Of a DNA stretch of 64,000 nt, positions 44,221 to 55,542 are shown piece after piece. This stretch comes from Trissonchulus latispiculum (lineage: Eukaryota; Nematoda; Enoplea; Enoplida; Ironidae): positions 1 through 64,000 of the forward strand of contig JASAND010005338.1 of NCBI GenBank assembly GCA_030248195.1, written 5' to 3'. Numbering within the stretch: position 1 is the stretch's first letter; each line of letters begins with the position of its first letter. Position numbers and translations under genes: made by a program. The notes beneath the pieces are model-generated. The model had not been told where the DNA came from. It ran no database searches and was given only the letters and a program-made list of their open reading frames with translations.

Positions 44221-46965
44221 ACAAGAATAAAAATGCTCCGGTGGAGCATGAAAAATGCAATATGGGTGACATTCGGTTGTAAACGGACAGAGGACTAGGT
44301 TTTAAAACGTTAATATGGGAGGGGTAGGTTGTAAATGCCAGGAGGACTAGGTTAAAAGCGCACTAATATGGACCAGCTTCGCTGAACAACCCATATTCGC
44401 GGAAACTGTCCAGAGTTTCTATCGGCTGCTGCTTGCTGTTGCTATTGGCAGTTCTTCGGAAAATTGTACGACTTTTGTCAGCATGGCCTGCAAGTATATA
44501 TTGTGGTCGTGCTCCTTATTATACAACTTAATAATACACGTCCTCCATAATGTCAACTGCTTTTCGCATCAACTTAATACAAGATTATGTGCTAACACTG
44601 CAGAAAAAACACCTTGAACACCTTTCTACCAGAACTGCATTGTTTATTTGGAATACGTAAGCTTTAATATTTCACAATCGTCCCGCTTGCTTTGAAAGCT
44701 GAATAATGTAGATCTTACTCGTATGTCATGTGGAGTGGAGCATGAGTGACCGCGAATATGGGTTGTTCAGCGAAGCTGGTCCATATTAGTGCGCTTTTAA
44801 CCTAGTCCTCCTGGCATTTACAACCTACCCCTCCCATATTAACGTTTTAAAACCTAGTCCTCTGTCCATTTACAACCGAATGTCACCCATATTGCATTTT
44901 TCATGCTCCACCGGAGCATTTTTATTCTTGTCCTATTTCATTTTTAAGGTTCTCAGTAAATAGCAAAAACGTTAAAGCTGTGTGAAAGAAACTTTAAAAA
45001 TTCCGCCAATCATTAATAGTCAACCGAAAGTACCGAACAAAGAAGCTTGAAAAGTTCCAAGTTCTTCCTTTTTCTCTATTTTGACAGAAATCCAACATCC
45101 AGTATCCATGGCTGCAATAGTTTTAGTTACTGTATATAGCATATAGCACTCTACTGCAGCGCAACCAAATGAAAACTTTGCTTTCGGTGAAGGAAACTCA
45201 TACGGCACGATTTTCAATGCTCTGCCGCACTTGTGTGCAAAATTTCGGACGATTGCAACTTTCCTGTAGCTAGTTATAGGCCGTGCTGTGCTTCAGCATC
45301 ACTCTGCTGCAGCGCAACCAGATGCAAACTTACTGCCAGTGAGGGAACTTCATACGGCACGATTTGCAATGCTATTCTGCACTTGTGTGCAAAATTTTAG
45401 ACGATTGCAACTTATCTGTAGCTAGTTATAGGCCGTGCTGTACTTCAGCAGCACTCTACTGCAGCGCAACCAGATGCAAACTTACTGCCAGTGATGGAAA
45501 TTCACACGGCACGATTTGCAATGCTATTCTGCACTTGTGTGCAAAATTTTAGACGATTGCAACTTATCTGTAGCTAGTTATAGGCCGTGCTGTACTTCAG
45601 CAGCACTCTACTGCAGCGCAACCAGATGCAAACTTACTGCCAGTGATGGAAATTCACACGGCACGATTTGCAATGCTATTCTGCACTTGTGTGCAAAATT
45701 TTAGACGATTGCAACTTATCTGTAGCTAGTTATAGGCCGTGCTGTACTTCAGCAGCACTCTACTGCAGCGCAACCAGATGCAAACTTACTGCCAGTGAGG
45801 GAAATTCACACGGCACGATTTGCAATGCTATTCTGCACTTGTGTGCAAAATTTTAGACGATTGCAACTTATCTGTAGCTAGTTATAGGCCGTGCTGTACT
45901 TCTGCAGCACTCCACTGCAGCGCAACCACATAGTAGCATCGTAATAAGTATACGAAACGTATCTATAATAGTTTGTCATGTCCTAAACTATCTGTATGCC
46001 GAATTTCAAATACCAGTGACGAATGAATAACTTGTTATCGACGGTGCTGTGTTTGGGGCAGCACATACAGCACGGTGGAAGCTAGAGAATGCACCAACTA
46101 CGTAACATAGCTACAGTTCCCCCTTACTACAGACATGATTTTCGCCAAGTTTCATATGTTCAGCCGTTTACAGTAAGTCTACAGACAGCGTGCTGTGGTT
46201 GTTGCATAGCAGTACAGCACGATAGCAGCACCGCACAGCGCTGCGACTATGCTCATCGTGTTCAGCGACCCTGATAACCCTTATATGCGTCCCATTATAT
46301 GGCCCAAAACAGCGTATTTAGGCCTATTTTTGACTATTTCCTGTAGACTTGGGACTTAGAAATTTTCCGAAAATGGCTATTTGGCCGGACCAACTTTGGG
46401 CCGGCCGCCAGAACGATCCTGGCCAGATATCAAAAATCGCCCTCGTTAGGACATATAAACCCTTCCGTGGATCCTTATGCAACAAACCACGTCTCTCTAG
46501 CGTCTTCCCTGAGTCCTGTAGCTTTGACAAAAAATTGGCCATTTTTGGCCATTTTAGCGCCAAGTCCACTTTTGGCCGGCCGTACAGGTGGCCGGCCGGG
46601 CCGGGCAGCGAAAAAATATCAAAAAGGTTCACTTTCGGGGTATATACGTTCAGAAAAACCAAACTTCACCTGCTGAAAATGCCCAGATCGTTCTAACACT
46701 GCGACAGAAAATTGCATTTTTCCAAGCGTGACTTACACGGAAAAAAAAAAACAAACGGACCTAACTTGCCCGGAAGCGAAAATTTTCAAAGTTGGAAATT
46801 TTGACCAAAACTTTTTTGCGACATGTAGTACTCGTCGTGTAGATTCCAACGATACCAAAATTGTCCAGTTTGGTTGAGTATTGAGTTGGCACGGACCTCG
46901 AACGGGTCTCCAAGGGCCGCACTGAGCCTTTTACACCCATATTATAGGGGAGCGCTCTCGCGCTC

Positions 46966-46968
<3 letters not shown>
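44221..46968 (+). mobile_element. Composite foldback/satellite element 1
   Basis: Head: inverted arms about 44221-44402 and 44750-44931, tips ACAAGAATAAAAATGCTCC. A short linker follows (44932-45200). Body: about five 152-bp units (45200-45930). Tail: 45931-46968, containing CAGCGACCCTGATA, and ending in the perfect hairpin GGGGAGCGC-TCTC-GCGCTCCCC, then a TA microsatellite. No ORF of note. Non-autonomous, lying inside the LTR retrotransposon. Confidence 0.8.
45200..45930 (+). repeat. 152-bp tandem repeat (body of element 1)
   Basis: Near-identical units with exact 152-bp spacing in the middle of the array, containing GGCCGTGCTGTACTTCAGCAG and ACTGCAGCGCAACCAGATGC. The identical 62-residue ORFs across it are repeat translations. 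Degenerate units continue to about 46260. Confidence 0.92.

Positions 46969-47037
<69 letters not shown>
46969..47037 (+). repeat. (TA)n between composite elements 1 and 2
   Basis: About 70 bp of pure TA directly after the terminal hairpin of element 1 and directly before the tip of element 2. Confidence 0.9.
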
Positions 47038-47040
<3 letters not shown>

Positions 47041-49987
47041 AGTAGGAAAAATGCTCCTTGCAGTCGCATGAAAAAGTTAATATGAGCTATGATGGTCAAC
47101 ATTTAAATGTGTCAAGGACAAGATTTAAAATGTTTAATATGAGCCAACATCTAAATAAGTAGAGGACAAGATGTAAACGGCTAATATGAGCCGCTACGTT
47201 TCTCTTGGGCTCATATTGACGCTCATTTAGCTTTTGCTTACTTTTAATCCAACACTGAAATGGCTTGCATGAATAACGACGCATAAACATTAATTTTGCA
47301 AAGCTGTACGTAAATGTTTTCTTCTCCACCGCTACATCCAAGTACACATTTAAGGCCACCATATAAGTCAACAAAATGAAACCGAAGTCCAATCTAATGA
47401 AGAAATTGTGAAATCTTGAGAAATCACATTTGAAGTTATCATCGTCATTAATCATGTCATTAATCATCACATTAATTCAATATTCTCAAGCCAATCAAAT
47501 CGTTTATAAACACTGATGCTTATATGCCAACCGTAAACTGTATATATGTTTGCCATTTTAGTCGCGTCAATATGAGCCCAAGAGAAACGTAGCGGCTCAT
47601 ATTAGCCGTTTACATCTTGTCCTCTACTTATTTAGATGTTGGCTCATATTAAACATTTTAAATCTTGTCCTTGACACATTTAAATGTTGACCATCATAGC
47701 TCATATTAACTTTTTCATGCGACTGCAAGGAGCATTTTTCCTACTTGTCCTCCGTCTAGTTTTTGGGAACGCTGCCATAACTGTGGCAGCAGCAATCACA
47801 AATCCCACCAGTGAATTACCAATGCCCAATAATCTTTGCATGCAAAATTTCAGCCTTTCAGCTATCTCCAGTTGCTTGAACCAGGACCTGGTTCAACTCT
47901 GAACCAGTTGAACCAGATTTGGCCAGCCATGGGTCGGATCACCAAAGTAACACCACCAGTGACTTCCCCATGCCCAATAACCTTTGTATGCAAGATTTCA
48001 GCCTTTCAGCTATCTCCAGTAGCTTGAACCAGGAACCGGTTCAACTTTGAACCAGTTGAACCAGATCTGGCCAGCCATGGGTCGGATCACCAAAGTAACA
48101 CCACCAGTGAATTCCCCATGCCCAATAACCTTTGTATGCAAAATTTCAGCCTTCCAACTATCTCCAGTAGCTTGAACCAGGAACTGGTTCAATTTTGAAC
48201 CAGTTGAACCAGATCTGGCCAGGCATAGGTCGGATCACCAAAGTAACACCACCAGTGAATTCCTGCCAATAACCTTTGTATGAATTTAGCTTCCAACTAT
48301 TCAGTAGTTGAACCAGGAACTGGTTTTTTGAACCAGTTGAACCAGATCTGGCCAGCCATGGGTGGTACCAAAGTAACACCACCAGTGATTCCCAGCCCAA
48401 TAACCTTTGTATGCAAATTTCAGCTTCCAACTATTCAGTAGCTTGAACCAGGAATGGTTATGACCAGTTGAACCAGATTTGGCCAGCCATGGGTCGGATA
48501 CCAAAGTAACACCACCAGTGACTTCCCCATGCCCAATAACCTTTGTATGCAAGATTTCAGCCTTTCAGCTATCTCCAGTAGCTTGAACCAGGAACCGGTT
48601 CAATTTGAACCAGTTGAACCAGATCTGGCCAGCCATGGGTAGATCACCAAAGTTACACCACCAGGGAATTCCCTTGCCAATAACCTTGTATGAAAATTTC
48701 AGCTTTAGCTATTCCAGTTGTTGAACCAGGACCTGGTTAAGCCAGTTGAACCAGTCTGGAGCTGGGTGGATCAGCAAAGAACACCACATGAATTCCCATG
48801 CCAATAACCTTGTATGCAATTTCAGCCTTCTAGTATTCCAGTGTGAACCAGGACCTGGTTAACTTGACCAGTTGAACAGATCTGGCCAGCCATGGGTTGG
48901 ATACAAAGTACAACCATGATTAGCCAGTAACCTTTGTATGAAAATTTCAGCTTCAACTATTCCAGTAGCTTGAACCAGGAACTGGTTATTAACCAGTTGA
49001 ACCAGTTGGCCAGCCATGGGTCGGTACCAAACAACACCACCAGTGAATTCCCATGCCAATAACCTTTGTATGAAAATTTCAGCTTCTAGCATTAGTAGTT
49101 GAACCAGGAACTGTTCAACTTTAACCAGTTGAACCAGATCTGGCCAGCCATGGGTCGGTCACCAAAGTAACACCACCAGTGTTCCATGCCAATAACCTTT
49201 GTATGCAAAATTTCAGCCTTCCAACTTTCCAGTAGCTTGAACCAGGAACTGGTTATTTGAACCAGTTGAACCAGATCTGGCCAGCCATGGGTCGGTCACC
49301 AAACACCACCAGTGTTCCCACCAATAACCTTGTATGAAATTTCAGCCTTCTAGTATTCAGTAGCTTGAACCAGGAACTGGTTCAATTGAACCAGTTGAAC
49401 CAGATGAACCAGGCGAGATACGGTGTCGGCACTATGTCAGCGTGTTCAGCGACCCCGATTTACTATATATGGGTACCACCCCAAGGCCGAAAAACGCTGT
49501 TTTTGCCCGTTTTTAGACTATTTTCAAATTTTCGGACTTAGAAATTTTTCAGCGTGAAGGTGTCCAAAAACGCTATTTTTCCCATTTTTGACCATCTTTA
49601 AAAATCGAACCAGATCGAAATTCGGAAAAAATCATAAACTTGCTAAGTACCAATTCCTAGATATTCAAAAAATAGTATAGAAAAATTTTTTCTATTGTCC
49701 GTTTGAAAAATAGAGTTAACACAAAACTGACAAAAATCATGCTGAATACAGAGAAAAAAAAACCCCACTTTCAAACCCGTAAGAGAAAGTCGATTTTTTC
49801 AAAGTTCATTTTTTCCGGGTAAGTTTGGTATCATTCGAAAGCTCTCGGCCTTGAGATTTCAAAAATGTAAATATTAGCTCCTAATTCCTTCCCGTTAATT
49901 AGTTATGCCTAATTAGCACTTTTCAAAATCCGCAAAGTGCCTTTATAGCTCATATTATGGGGGGCTCTCCGAGCACCCCCATGATAA
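47038..49987 (+). mobile_element. Composite foldback/satellite element 2
   Basis: Head: arms about 47038-47222 and 47566-47748, tips ACAAGTAGGAAAAATGCTCC. Body: about eleven units (47750-49420). Tail: 49430-49987, starting near CAGCGACCCCGAT and ending in the hairpin GGGGGGCTC-TCC-GAGCACCCCC and CATGATAA. The head and tail match the deletion derivative at 33720-34298. Confidence 0.82.
47750..49420 (+). repeat. About 130-150-bp tandem repeat (body of element 2)
   Basis: Units contain AATAACCTTTGTATGCAA, TAGCTTGAACCAGGAACTGG, GTTGAACCAGATCTGGCCAG and CATGGGTCGGATCACCAAAG. The first units are near 150 bp and intact; later ones are shortened by many small deletions. The ORFs within it are repeat translations. 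Confidence 0.9.
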
Positions 49988-50087
49988 GTATATGATTATT
50001 TCGGAAAATGGCATGTCAACCTAGAAGTAAGTTGAATATGCCCGAAATTTTGCCACTCGTCGGTGCTCGTAACTAAGGGGGTAGGAA

Positions 50088-50616
50088 TGTAACGAGCATG
50101 AAGCGATAAGTAAAAAGGACGTAGGTAGGTACGTATACGTCGCGACGATGGCGTAATCTGAACTCGAGACTAATGACGTCAATAGGGTCCGAAATTGGTG
50201 TCTTGCCGACACCTGGCATGTGCTTTCGTCATTGCTATTGTAAACAGATGATGTTCACACTTGCGACGCCGACCAAAACGTGCCTATCCACGTGCAACTG
50301 AAAAACTATATAAAGTGGACCTAAATCACATTCTGGGGAATTAGACTCAGTTGATGTTTGACTCAGTCAGTGCCAGACTTGGTCTGTTCAGAGTCAGAGT
50401 TTAGGCTGTCCTATCTTATTATATTAGTTCGACCTTCGGAGCTGCTGGGTCGCTTACGTGGAACATCACCTGTGACTATATTGTGTACCCTGCTCTGCTC
50501 TCTATGTAGCTCATCTGTATTAAAGTAAGTGTATAGTAATTTAGAGTAGTATATAGTTTAAAGCTCTCCCAACTTAAGCAGCTCGGTACCAGCTTATAGC
50601 AGAATAGCTGGTCACA
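50088..50616 (+). repeat. 3' LTR (529 bp)
   Basis: Same sequence as the 5' LTR with small insertions (extra CAGAGT near 50397, extra CTCTG near 50495, extra TATA near 50555). Its last base lies 17 bp from the end of the neighbouring exon. Confidence 0.9.
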
Positions 50617-50633
50617 CATCCATTCAGGCATAC

Positions 50634-50760
50634 CTTCAGTTGGCTGCTTGTTTGAAGCAGCTCGGTTTCTCCTTGGGCTTTGCTTCTTCGCTTCATTGGC
50701 CTCATCACTAGCTTCAGTTGTTCTTCGTCTGGTACGACGACCAACATTCGATCGGTTAAC
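50634..50760 (-). CDS. Chromodomain gene, exon 5 (basic tail)
   Basis: Acceptor TGTGTTTAG upstream, donor GAAG|GTATGC downstream; phase 0 in, phase 1 out. Encodes 42 residues, strongly basic (NRSNVGRRTRRRTTEAS, KKQSPRRNRAASNK). It joins in frame to the exon at 51193-51774. The downstream intron begins only 17 bp before the LTR retrotransposon; later exons were not found. Confidence 0.6.
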
Positions 50761-51192
50761 CTAAACACAAGTCAAACTATTCAAGGGCTACAAAAGCGAA
50801 ATCAATTATTATATAACGTGTAAATTTGTCTTCAACACTCAGCCTGCCGTCATAGCTGCTAAAAGAACCAATTTAAAGTTCTTTAACCTGTTTATGATCG
50901 CAATTGCAAAACCATGACAACCTTTTGACTATGCCGGACGTCCTCGAACAGGAAAATCTGGGGAGGAGGGTGGATGTGGCGCACTGATTTGTGGAGGAGG
51001 AGGAAGGGGTCAAATTTTGTGTTTTGCTACTTATGTCCCTAAAACTACGACAATTTACAACTACATGCAAGCTATTAAAAGGAGGAACCGCCCGCAAAAA
51101 GCTCTTAACGGTACGTACAATCTCTGCCCCGGGATCATTCTGAGCTGTTGATTAATACCCACTGTACATTAATTATTCAGACATTAACCTAC
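50761..51192 (-). other. Intron 4 of the chromodomain gene
   Basis: Shortest intron of the gene, 432 bp, without recognised transposons. GTAGGT donor and TTTAG acceptor on the minus strand. Confidence 0.5.
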
Positions 51193-51774
51193 CCGGCCAC
51201 GTCGACCTTTTCCTCGAGTAGCTTTCTTGGAACGAGTGCCGCCAACACCAGCAACCGGGCGACCTTTACCACCAGCAGCGTCTCCCTCACTATCCACAGC
51301 ATCCTCAATATAGTCATCATCATTGTCATCTGTTAAATCTTCACTGCTGCTGCTGCTACTTTTACCACCCTCCTCTCCTTCCTCCCCATCGCGCTTCTGC
51401 TTTGACCGTTGTCGCCGCTGCTGCTGTTGCTGCTGCTTTTTCTTCTGTACTGCAAGAGGCTGGGAGTCAGCCGCAGTGGCTGTCAGCTCTTGACTGACAG
51501 AACTGTCAAATAGGCTGTCGTGGGACGTCTGATCTACGTCTTGTGCTTCTGTAACAACAGGAGAGACAACGGTCGTAACTCTGGCCCCACGTCCGCCAGA
51601 GCGACCGCCTCGTTTACCTCGACCCCGCCCACGACCACCGCCACGAGTAGCCCGACCACGACTGACAGGGGCAGACGCGGGCGTTGGCAGAGGAGCGGCG
51701 ACTTCACCTTGCTCATGTGATGGTTCGTCGCCACCTACATCAGGTTCGCTTGGTTTGGGAGCCGTAGCTGCATC
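51193..51774 (-). CDS. Chromodomain gene, exon 4 (RG-rich, acidic/Ser)
   Basis: 194 codons, phase 0 at both ends. Acceptor TTTTAG|GATGC, donor CCGG|GTAGGT. Begins DAATAPKPSEPDVGG. It has an RG/GGR-rich basic block (GRATRGGGRGRGRGKRGGR, about 41-59), a Gln/Arg run (KKKQQQQQQRRQRSKQKR) and an acidic-serine block (SSSSSSEDLTDDNDDDYIED). It ends with a second basic block (KKATRGKGRRGR). The composition suits a nuclear chromatin- or RNA-binding linker. This reading frame lacks an ATG, so it is easily missed; ORFs of other frames across it are shadows. Confidence 0.72.
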
Positions 51775-52116
51775 CTAAAACAAGAAATCACAATATTCTT
51801 CATTATAAAAGAAATCATGACGTATGGATATCGTCATATACATACGTACATTAACATAGGGTCGGGTCCTGGGGGGGGCTTATGGCCTGGGGCTTGTGGC
51901 ATCCCCAAACAATTTTGAGGGGGCTTGTACCTTGAACAAAAAATTTTCAGGGGGGCTTGTACCGCAAGAATATATTTGTAAAATTTATCGAAAAATTAAC
52001 GCTAATGTTATTAAAATTTACAATTTTATATCAAAATTTGCAAAAAATTTAATTTAGAAAAAAACATGAAATTTGGGGAAAAATTGGGAGGGGGGGGGGG
52101 GGGGGGGCCTGGGTAT
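51775..52116 (-). other. Intron 3, part before the composite element
   Basis: Contains a short G tract (52087-52107) and repeated GGGGGGCTTGTACC words near 51875-51965. No gene. Confidence 0.4.
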
Positions 52117-54770
52117 ACAAGAACCAAAAATGCTCCTTCGTCGCATGTAAAATACATATGAGTACTCTCAGGCAGGTTGTACAAAGACGGAAACTAGCCT
52201 GTAAAATGCATATGAGTGGCGTTGAGGTTGTAAATTAAGGGAAACAAGTTGCAACGGCTTAACATATGAGCCTGTCCTATAACGAGGCTCATATTGGCGT
52301 ATGTCATAATATAATTTGTCGAAATTTGACTTTCATATAAATAGCACGTAAAGCTTTTCATTACAAAATTGTCCTTCACACATCTTGTCGCTAAGACATT
52401 ATACTGTGCATACGCATTATACGGCATGCCACTCTGCGCTCTGACTCAGAGCCATGTGGGGAAAGCATTACGTATGTGAGAGTAGTGTGTCATAGTGTTC
52501 CGAGAATACAGTAGGTGTACTATAGTGCTTCCGGAAATAGTAGGTGCCATGGTGTTTCGGGGAACATCAGCTTGCATATGTACAGTAAACTTGAGGTGTC
52601 GCAGTTCACTTTTCTGTCCATTTCTTTCAAGCCACAATGTTAACATGTTATGTCTATTCATTCGTTTTTTCTTTAATATGATGACCTGATGATCTTTAAG
52701 ATGGCTGCACTGTGACGCCAATATGAGCCTCGTTATAGGACAGGCTCATATGTTAAGCCGTTGCAACTTGTTTCCCTTAATTTACAACCTCAACGCCACT
52801 CATATGCATTTTACAGGCTAGTTTCCGTCTTTGTACAACCTGCCTGAGAGTACTCATATGTATTTTACATGCGACGAAGGAGCATTTTTGGTTCTTGTTT
52901 TCCATTCTTTTACATATGTATGCGCAAAAAAGAACCAACATAATATATTTCCGAACACCATGCGCAAGCAGATTCTATTTTGACCACTTTTCGAAAATTT
53001 CACATTTGACCCAAAATCACTTACGTCCCCACCCCACCCCACCACAGCACGCTACAGCCACTTTGAGCATGCAATTCTATGACAAAAGTTGCTCAGCTCA
53101 CTTAGGGCTTTCATTTGGTACCAAATTTGACCACTTTTGAAAAATTTCATTTTTGACCGAAAATCGCCTAAGTCCCCACCCCACCCCACCACAGCACTCT
53201 ACAGCCACTTTGAGCATGCAGTTCTATGACAAAAGTTGCTCAGCTCGCTTAGGGCTTTCATTTGGTACCAAATTTGACCACTTTTGAAAAATTTCATTTT
53301 TGACCGAAAATCGCCTAAGTCCCCACCCCACCCCACCACAGCACTCTACAGCCACTTTGAGCATGCAGTTCTATGACAAAAGTTGCTCAGCTCGCTTAGG
53401 GCTTTCATTTGGTACCAAATTTGACCACTTTTGAAAAATTTCATTTTTGACCGAAAATCGCCTAAGTCCCCACCCCACCCCACCACAGCACTCTACAGCC
53501 ACTTTGAGCATGCAGTTCTATGACAAAAGTTGCTCAGCTCGCTTAGGGCTTTCATTTGGTACCAAATTTGACCACTTTTGAAAAATTTCATTTTTGACCG
53601 AAAATCGCCTAAGTCCCCACCCCACCCCACCACAGCACGCTACAGCCACTTTGAGCATGCAATTCTATGACAAAAGTTGCTCAGCTCACTTAGGGCTTTC
53701 ATTTGGTACCAAATTTGACCACTTTTGAAAAATTTCATTTTTGACCGAAAATCGCCTAAGTCCCCACCCCACCCCACCACAGCACTCTACAGCCACTTTG
53801 AGCATGCAGTTCTATGACAAAAGTTGCTCAGCTCGCTTAGGGCTTTCATTTGGTACCAAATTTGACCACTTTTGAAAAATTTCATTTTGGACCACCTGAC
53901 CCCTTACCGACCTGACCCCTCAGACGGTCAAGTGGAGCCAGCCCAGCAACATGGGTGCGTTGTACAGCAAAACGGACACCGGAAATGAGCTGGGCGCACC
54001 AGAAAACCCCTATAGAGAAAGTTTTGAGAGGCCAAGTAGAGCCTAGTATGGACCTCCAGGAAACGGTTGCCGACATGACCCTCCAGACGACAAAGTGGAA
54101 CCAGCCCAGCAACTTGGGTCAGTCGGGCAGCAAAATTGATAGCGGGAATCAATTCTCCGTCCGCAAAAACCTTTGTATGCAAGATTTGAGGCTTCCAGGT
54201 CGCAAAATAAGCGAAAAAACTATGTTCAAAGTTGGACCCAAAATTCACCAACTTTGGCAGGCCAGTACCCAAAAATTACGCTCAGGGCCGGAAAATCATA
54301 TAGCAATTGAACGACCCTGATATGTGTCCTATTCAGCCATATAGGCAGTATTGCCCCATATATAGCCCAGTCTGACTTATTACGGCGCCTTTGAAGCATA
54401 CTTTTTGGCCATTTTAGCGTTTTGGCCGACTTTGGCCCCCCGCCAAAAATTTTTCCGGCCCTGGGAGGCATAAAAACTAGCCTATCGGCTTATTTTTGTT
54501 GCGTACTCCAAGAATATATATGGTTTTCATAGGCAAAAATTTTTCTATCTGTTGTTATTAAAGCTACAAAACCCCCTTACCAGACGTCAAAGCGGAGAAC
54601 CGGAAAAAAAACATCACTCTCGTAAGCGATTTTTGGCGCAACTTTTTAACGGAAAGTGGTACGGGGATGAAACTTCGCACACATACTAAACTCGACACGT
54701 ACAATTTTTTGCGCACATAATCTGCGCAGGATCTGCGCAGGAATCTGCGCAGCTTCTGCGCAGCCTTGTT
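52117..54770 (+). mobile_element. Composite foldback/satellite element 3
   Basis: Head: arms about 52117-52299 and 52715-52898, tips ACAAGAACCAAAAATGCTCC. Body: about six 147-bp units (52940-53890). Tail: 53890 to about 54770, with GAACGACCCTGATA at 54307, and ending in four CTGCGCAG palindromes. The right boundary is uncertain. It occupies intron 3 of the chromodomain gene and reaches to within a few bases of the splice donor at 54776. Confidence 0.72.
52940..53890 (+). repeat. About 147-bp tandem repeat (body of element 3)
   Basis: Six units, spaced 146-147 bp, with AAGTCCCCACCCCACCCCAC, GCCACTTTGAGCATGC and CTTTCATTTGGTACCAAATT. Very homogeneous; only the first unit differs noticeably. 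Confidence 0.92.
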
Positions 54771-54776
54771 TTACAC

Positions 54777-54974
54777 GGTCATTCGACCATTTTCACTCAT
54801 ATTATCCTTTAGAAGGGCAGAGGCACTTTGAACAGTGGACGTGGATCCTTCCGCTTCAACCATCATAACAGCAGGAGCCTCTTCCTGATCCGGTAACTCC
54901 ATAGTTGAGGGCTGATCACAAGATTCTGCTTCCAGCTCCCCCTTTAAAATTGGAAAAGAAGCGGGGGGTTCCAC
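54777..54974 (-). CDS. Chromodomain gene, exon 3 (acidic linker)
   Basis: 66 codons, phase 0 at both ends. Acceptor TTGGATCAG upstream; the downstream donor ACC|GTGTAA is usable but weak. Encodes VEPPASFPILKGELEAES and DQEEAPAVMMVEAEGSTS, acidic and low in complexity. Joins in frame with exons 2 and 4. Confidence 0.6.
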
Positions 54975-55542
54975 CTGATCCAAAAAAAACAAACAACCAA
55001 TTTAAAAATAACTATGAAGTGTTTCGCTCGGACGGATGAGAGTGGGGGCGGTATAATAGTGTTAATATTAAAAAAATTATTAATAATAATATGATAAAAG
55101 AATAATTATCAGCAAGTAGTAAATAATTAATGTAGTATCATCACCACGTTGAAAAAAAAATAATGTTGATAATAAACAATATAGTTTTTTCTCTTGAAAT
55201 ATTTAGCAAAAATAAAGTGCGGGCGATATAAAAAATGGGGTGTATTTGCAGCTGGTGGGTGTAAATATAAATGTATACGAACATCAATAATAGTAACAAT
55301 AACACAAAACATATTTTTCACGTTTCGCATGTTTGACATTATATAAGTGTATATACAATCAGATTAAGCATAAACTACTCAACAACCGAAAGAGATTTGA
55401 CCTACAGATAAAAACTCGTTAATATCACGTGACTAAAATAATGAAAACGAGCCAAATGCCAGAATCAGTTAAAAATTATCCTAAAACGGATCCCTCATAT
55501 ATAACTCAACAGTCAACAAGCACACTTAAGGGGGGGTCCACC
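54975..55542 (-). other. Intron 2, AT-rich part
   Basis: No gene or repeat recognised before the hAT-like element at 55543. Confidence 0.3.

Larger units (their letters stand above)
38966..50616 (+). mobile_element. Non-autonomous Ty3-like LTR retrotransposon, invaded by two composite elements
   Basis: LTRs at 38966-39479 and 50088-50616, a primer-binding-site-like sequence just after the 5' LTR, and a polypurine tract (AAGGGGGTAGGAA) just before the 3' LTR. The Gag frame and a protease-like frame follow the 5' LTR; no reverse transcriptase, RNase H or integrase was found. Removing the nested elements (44221 to 49987) leaves about 5.9 kb. The flanks CGCAA and CATCC do not match, so there is no target duplication. 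It sits in the intron next to the chromodomain exon at 50634. Confidence 0.88.

Noticed and set aside
45364..45856. Three identical 62-residue ORFs
   Set aside because: They are translations of successive 152-bp satellite units with exact spacing, not genes.
47836..49092. Several ORFs across the satellite of composite element 2
   Set aside because: Repeat translations in both strands with shared peptides; no domain.
44221..49420. CRISPR array
   Set aside because: Repeats are long contiguous satellites without unique spacers, in eukaryotic DNA.
38961..50621. Five-base target duplication of the LTR element
   Set aside because: CGCAA on the left and CATCC on the right do not match under any small shift I tried.
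51520..51734. 66-residue ORFs on both strands
   Set aside because: Shadows of the chromodomain gene exon 4, whose true frame has splice sites and low-complexity nuclear features.
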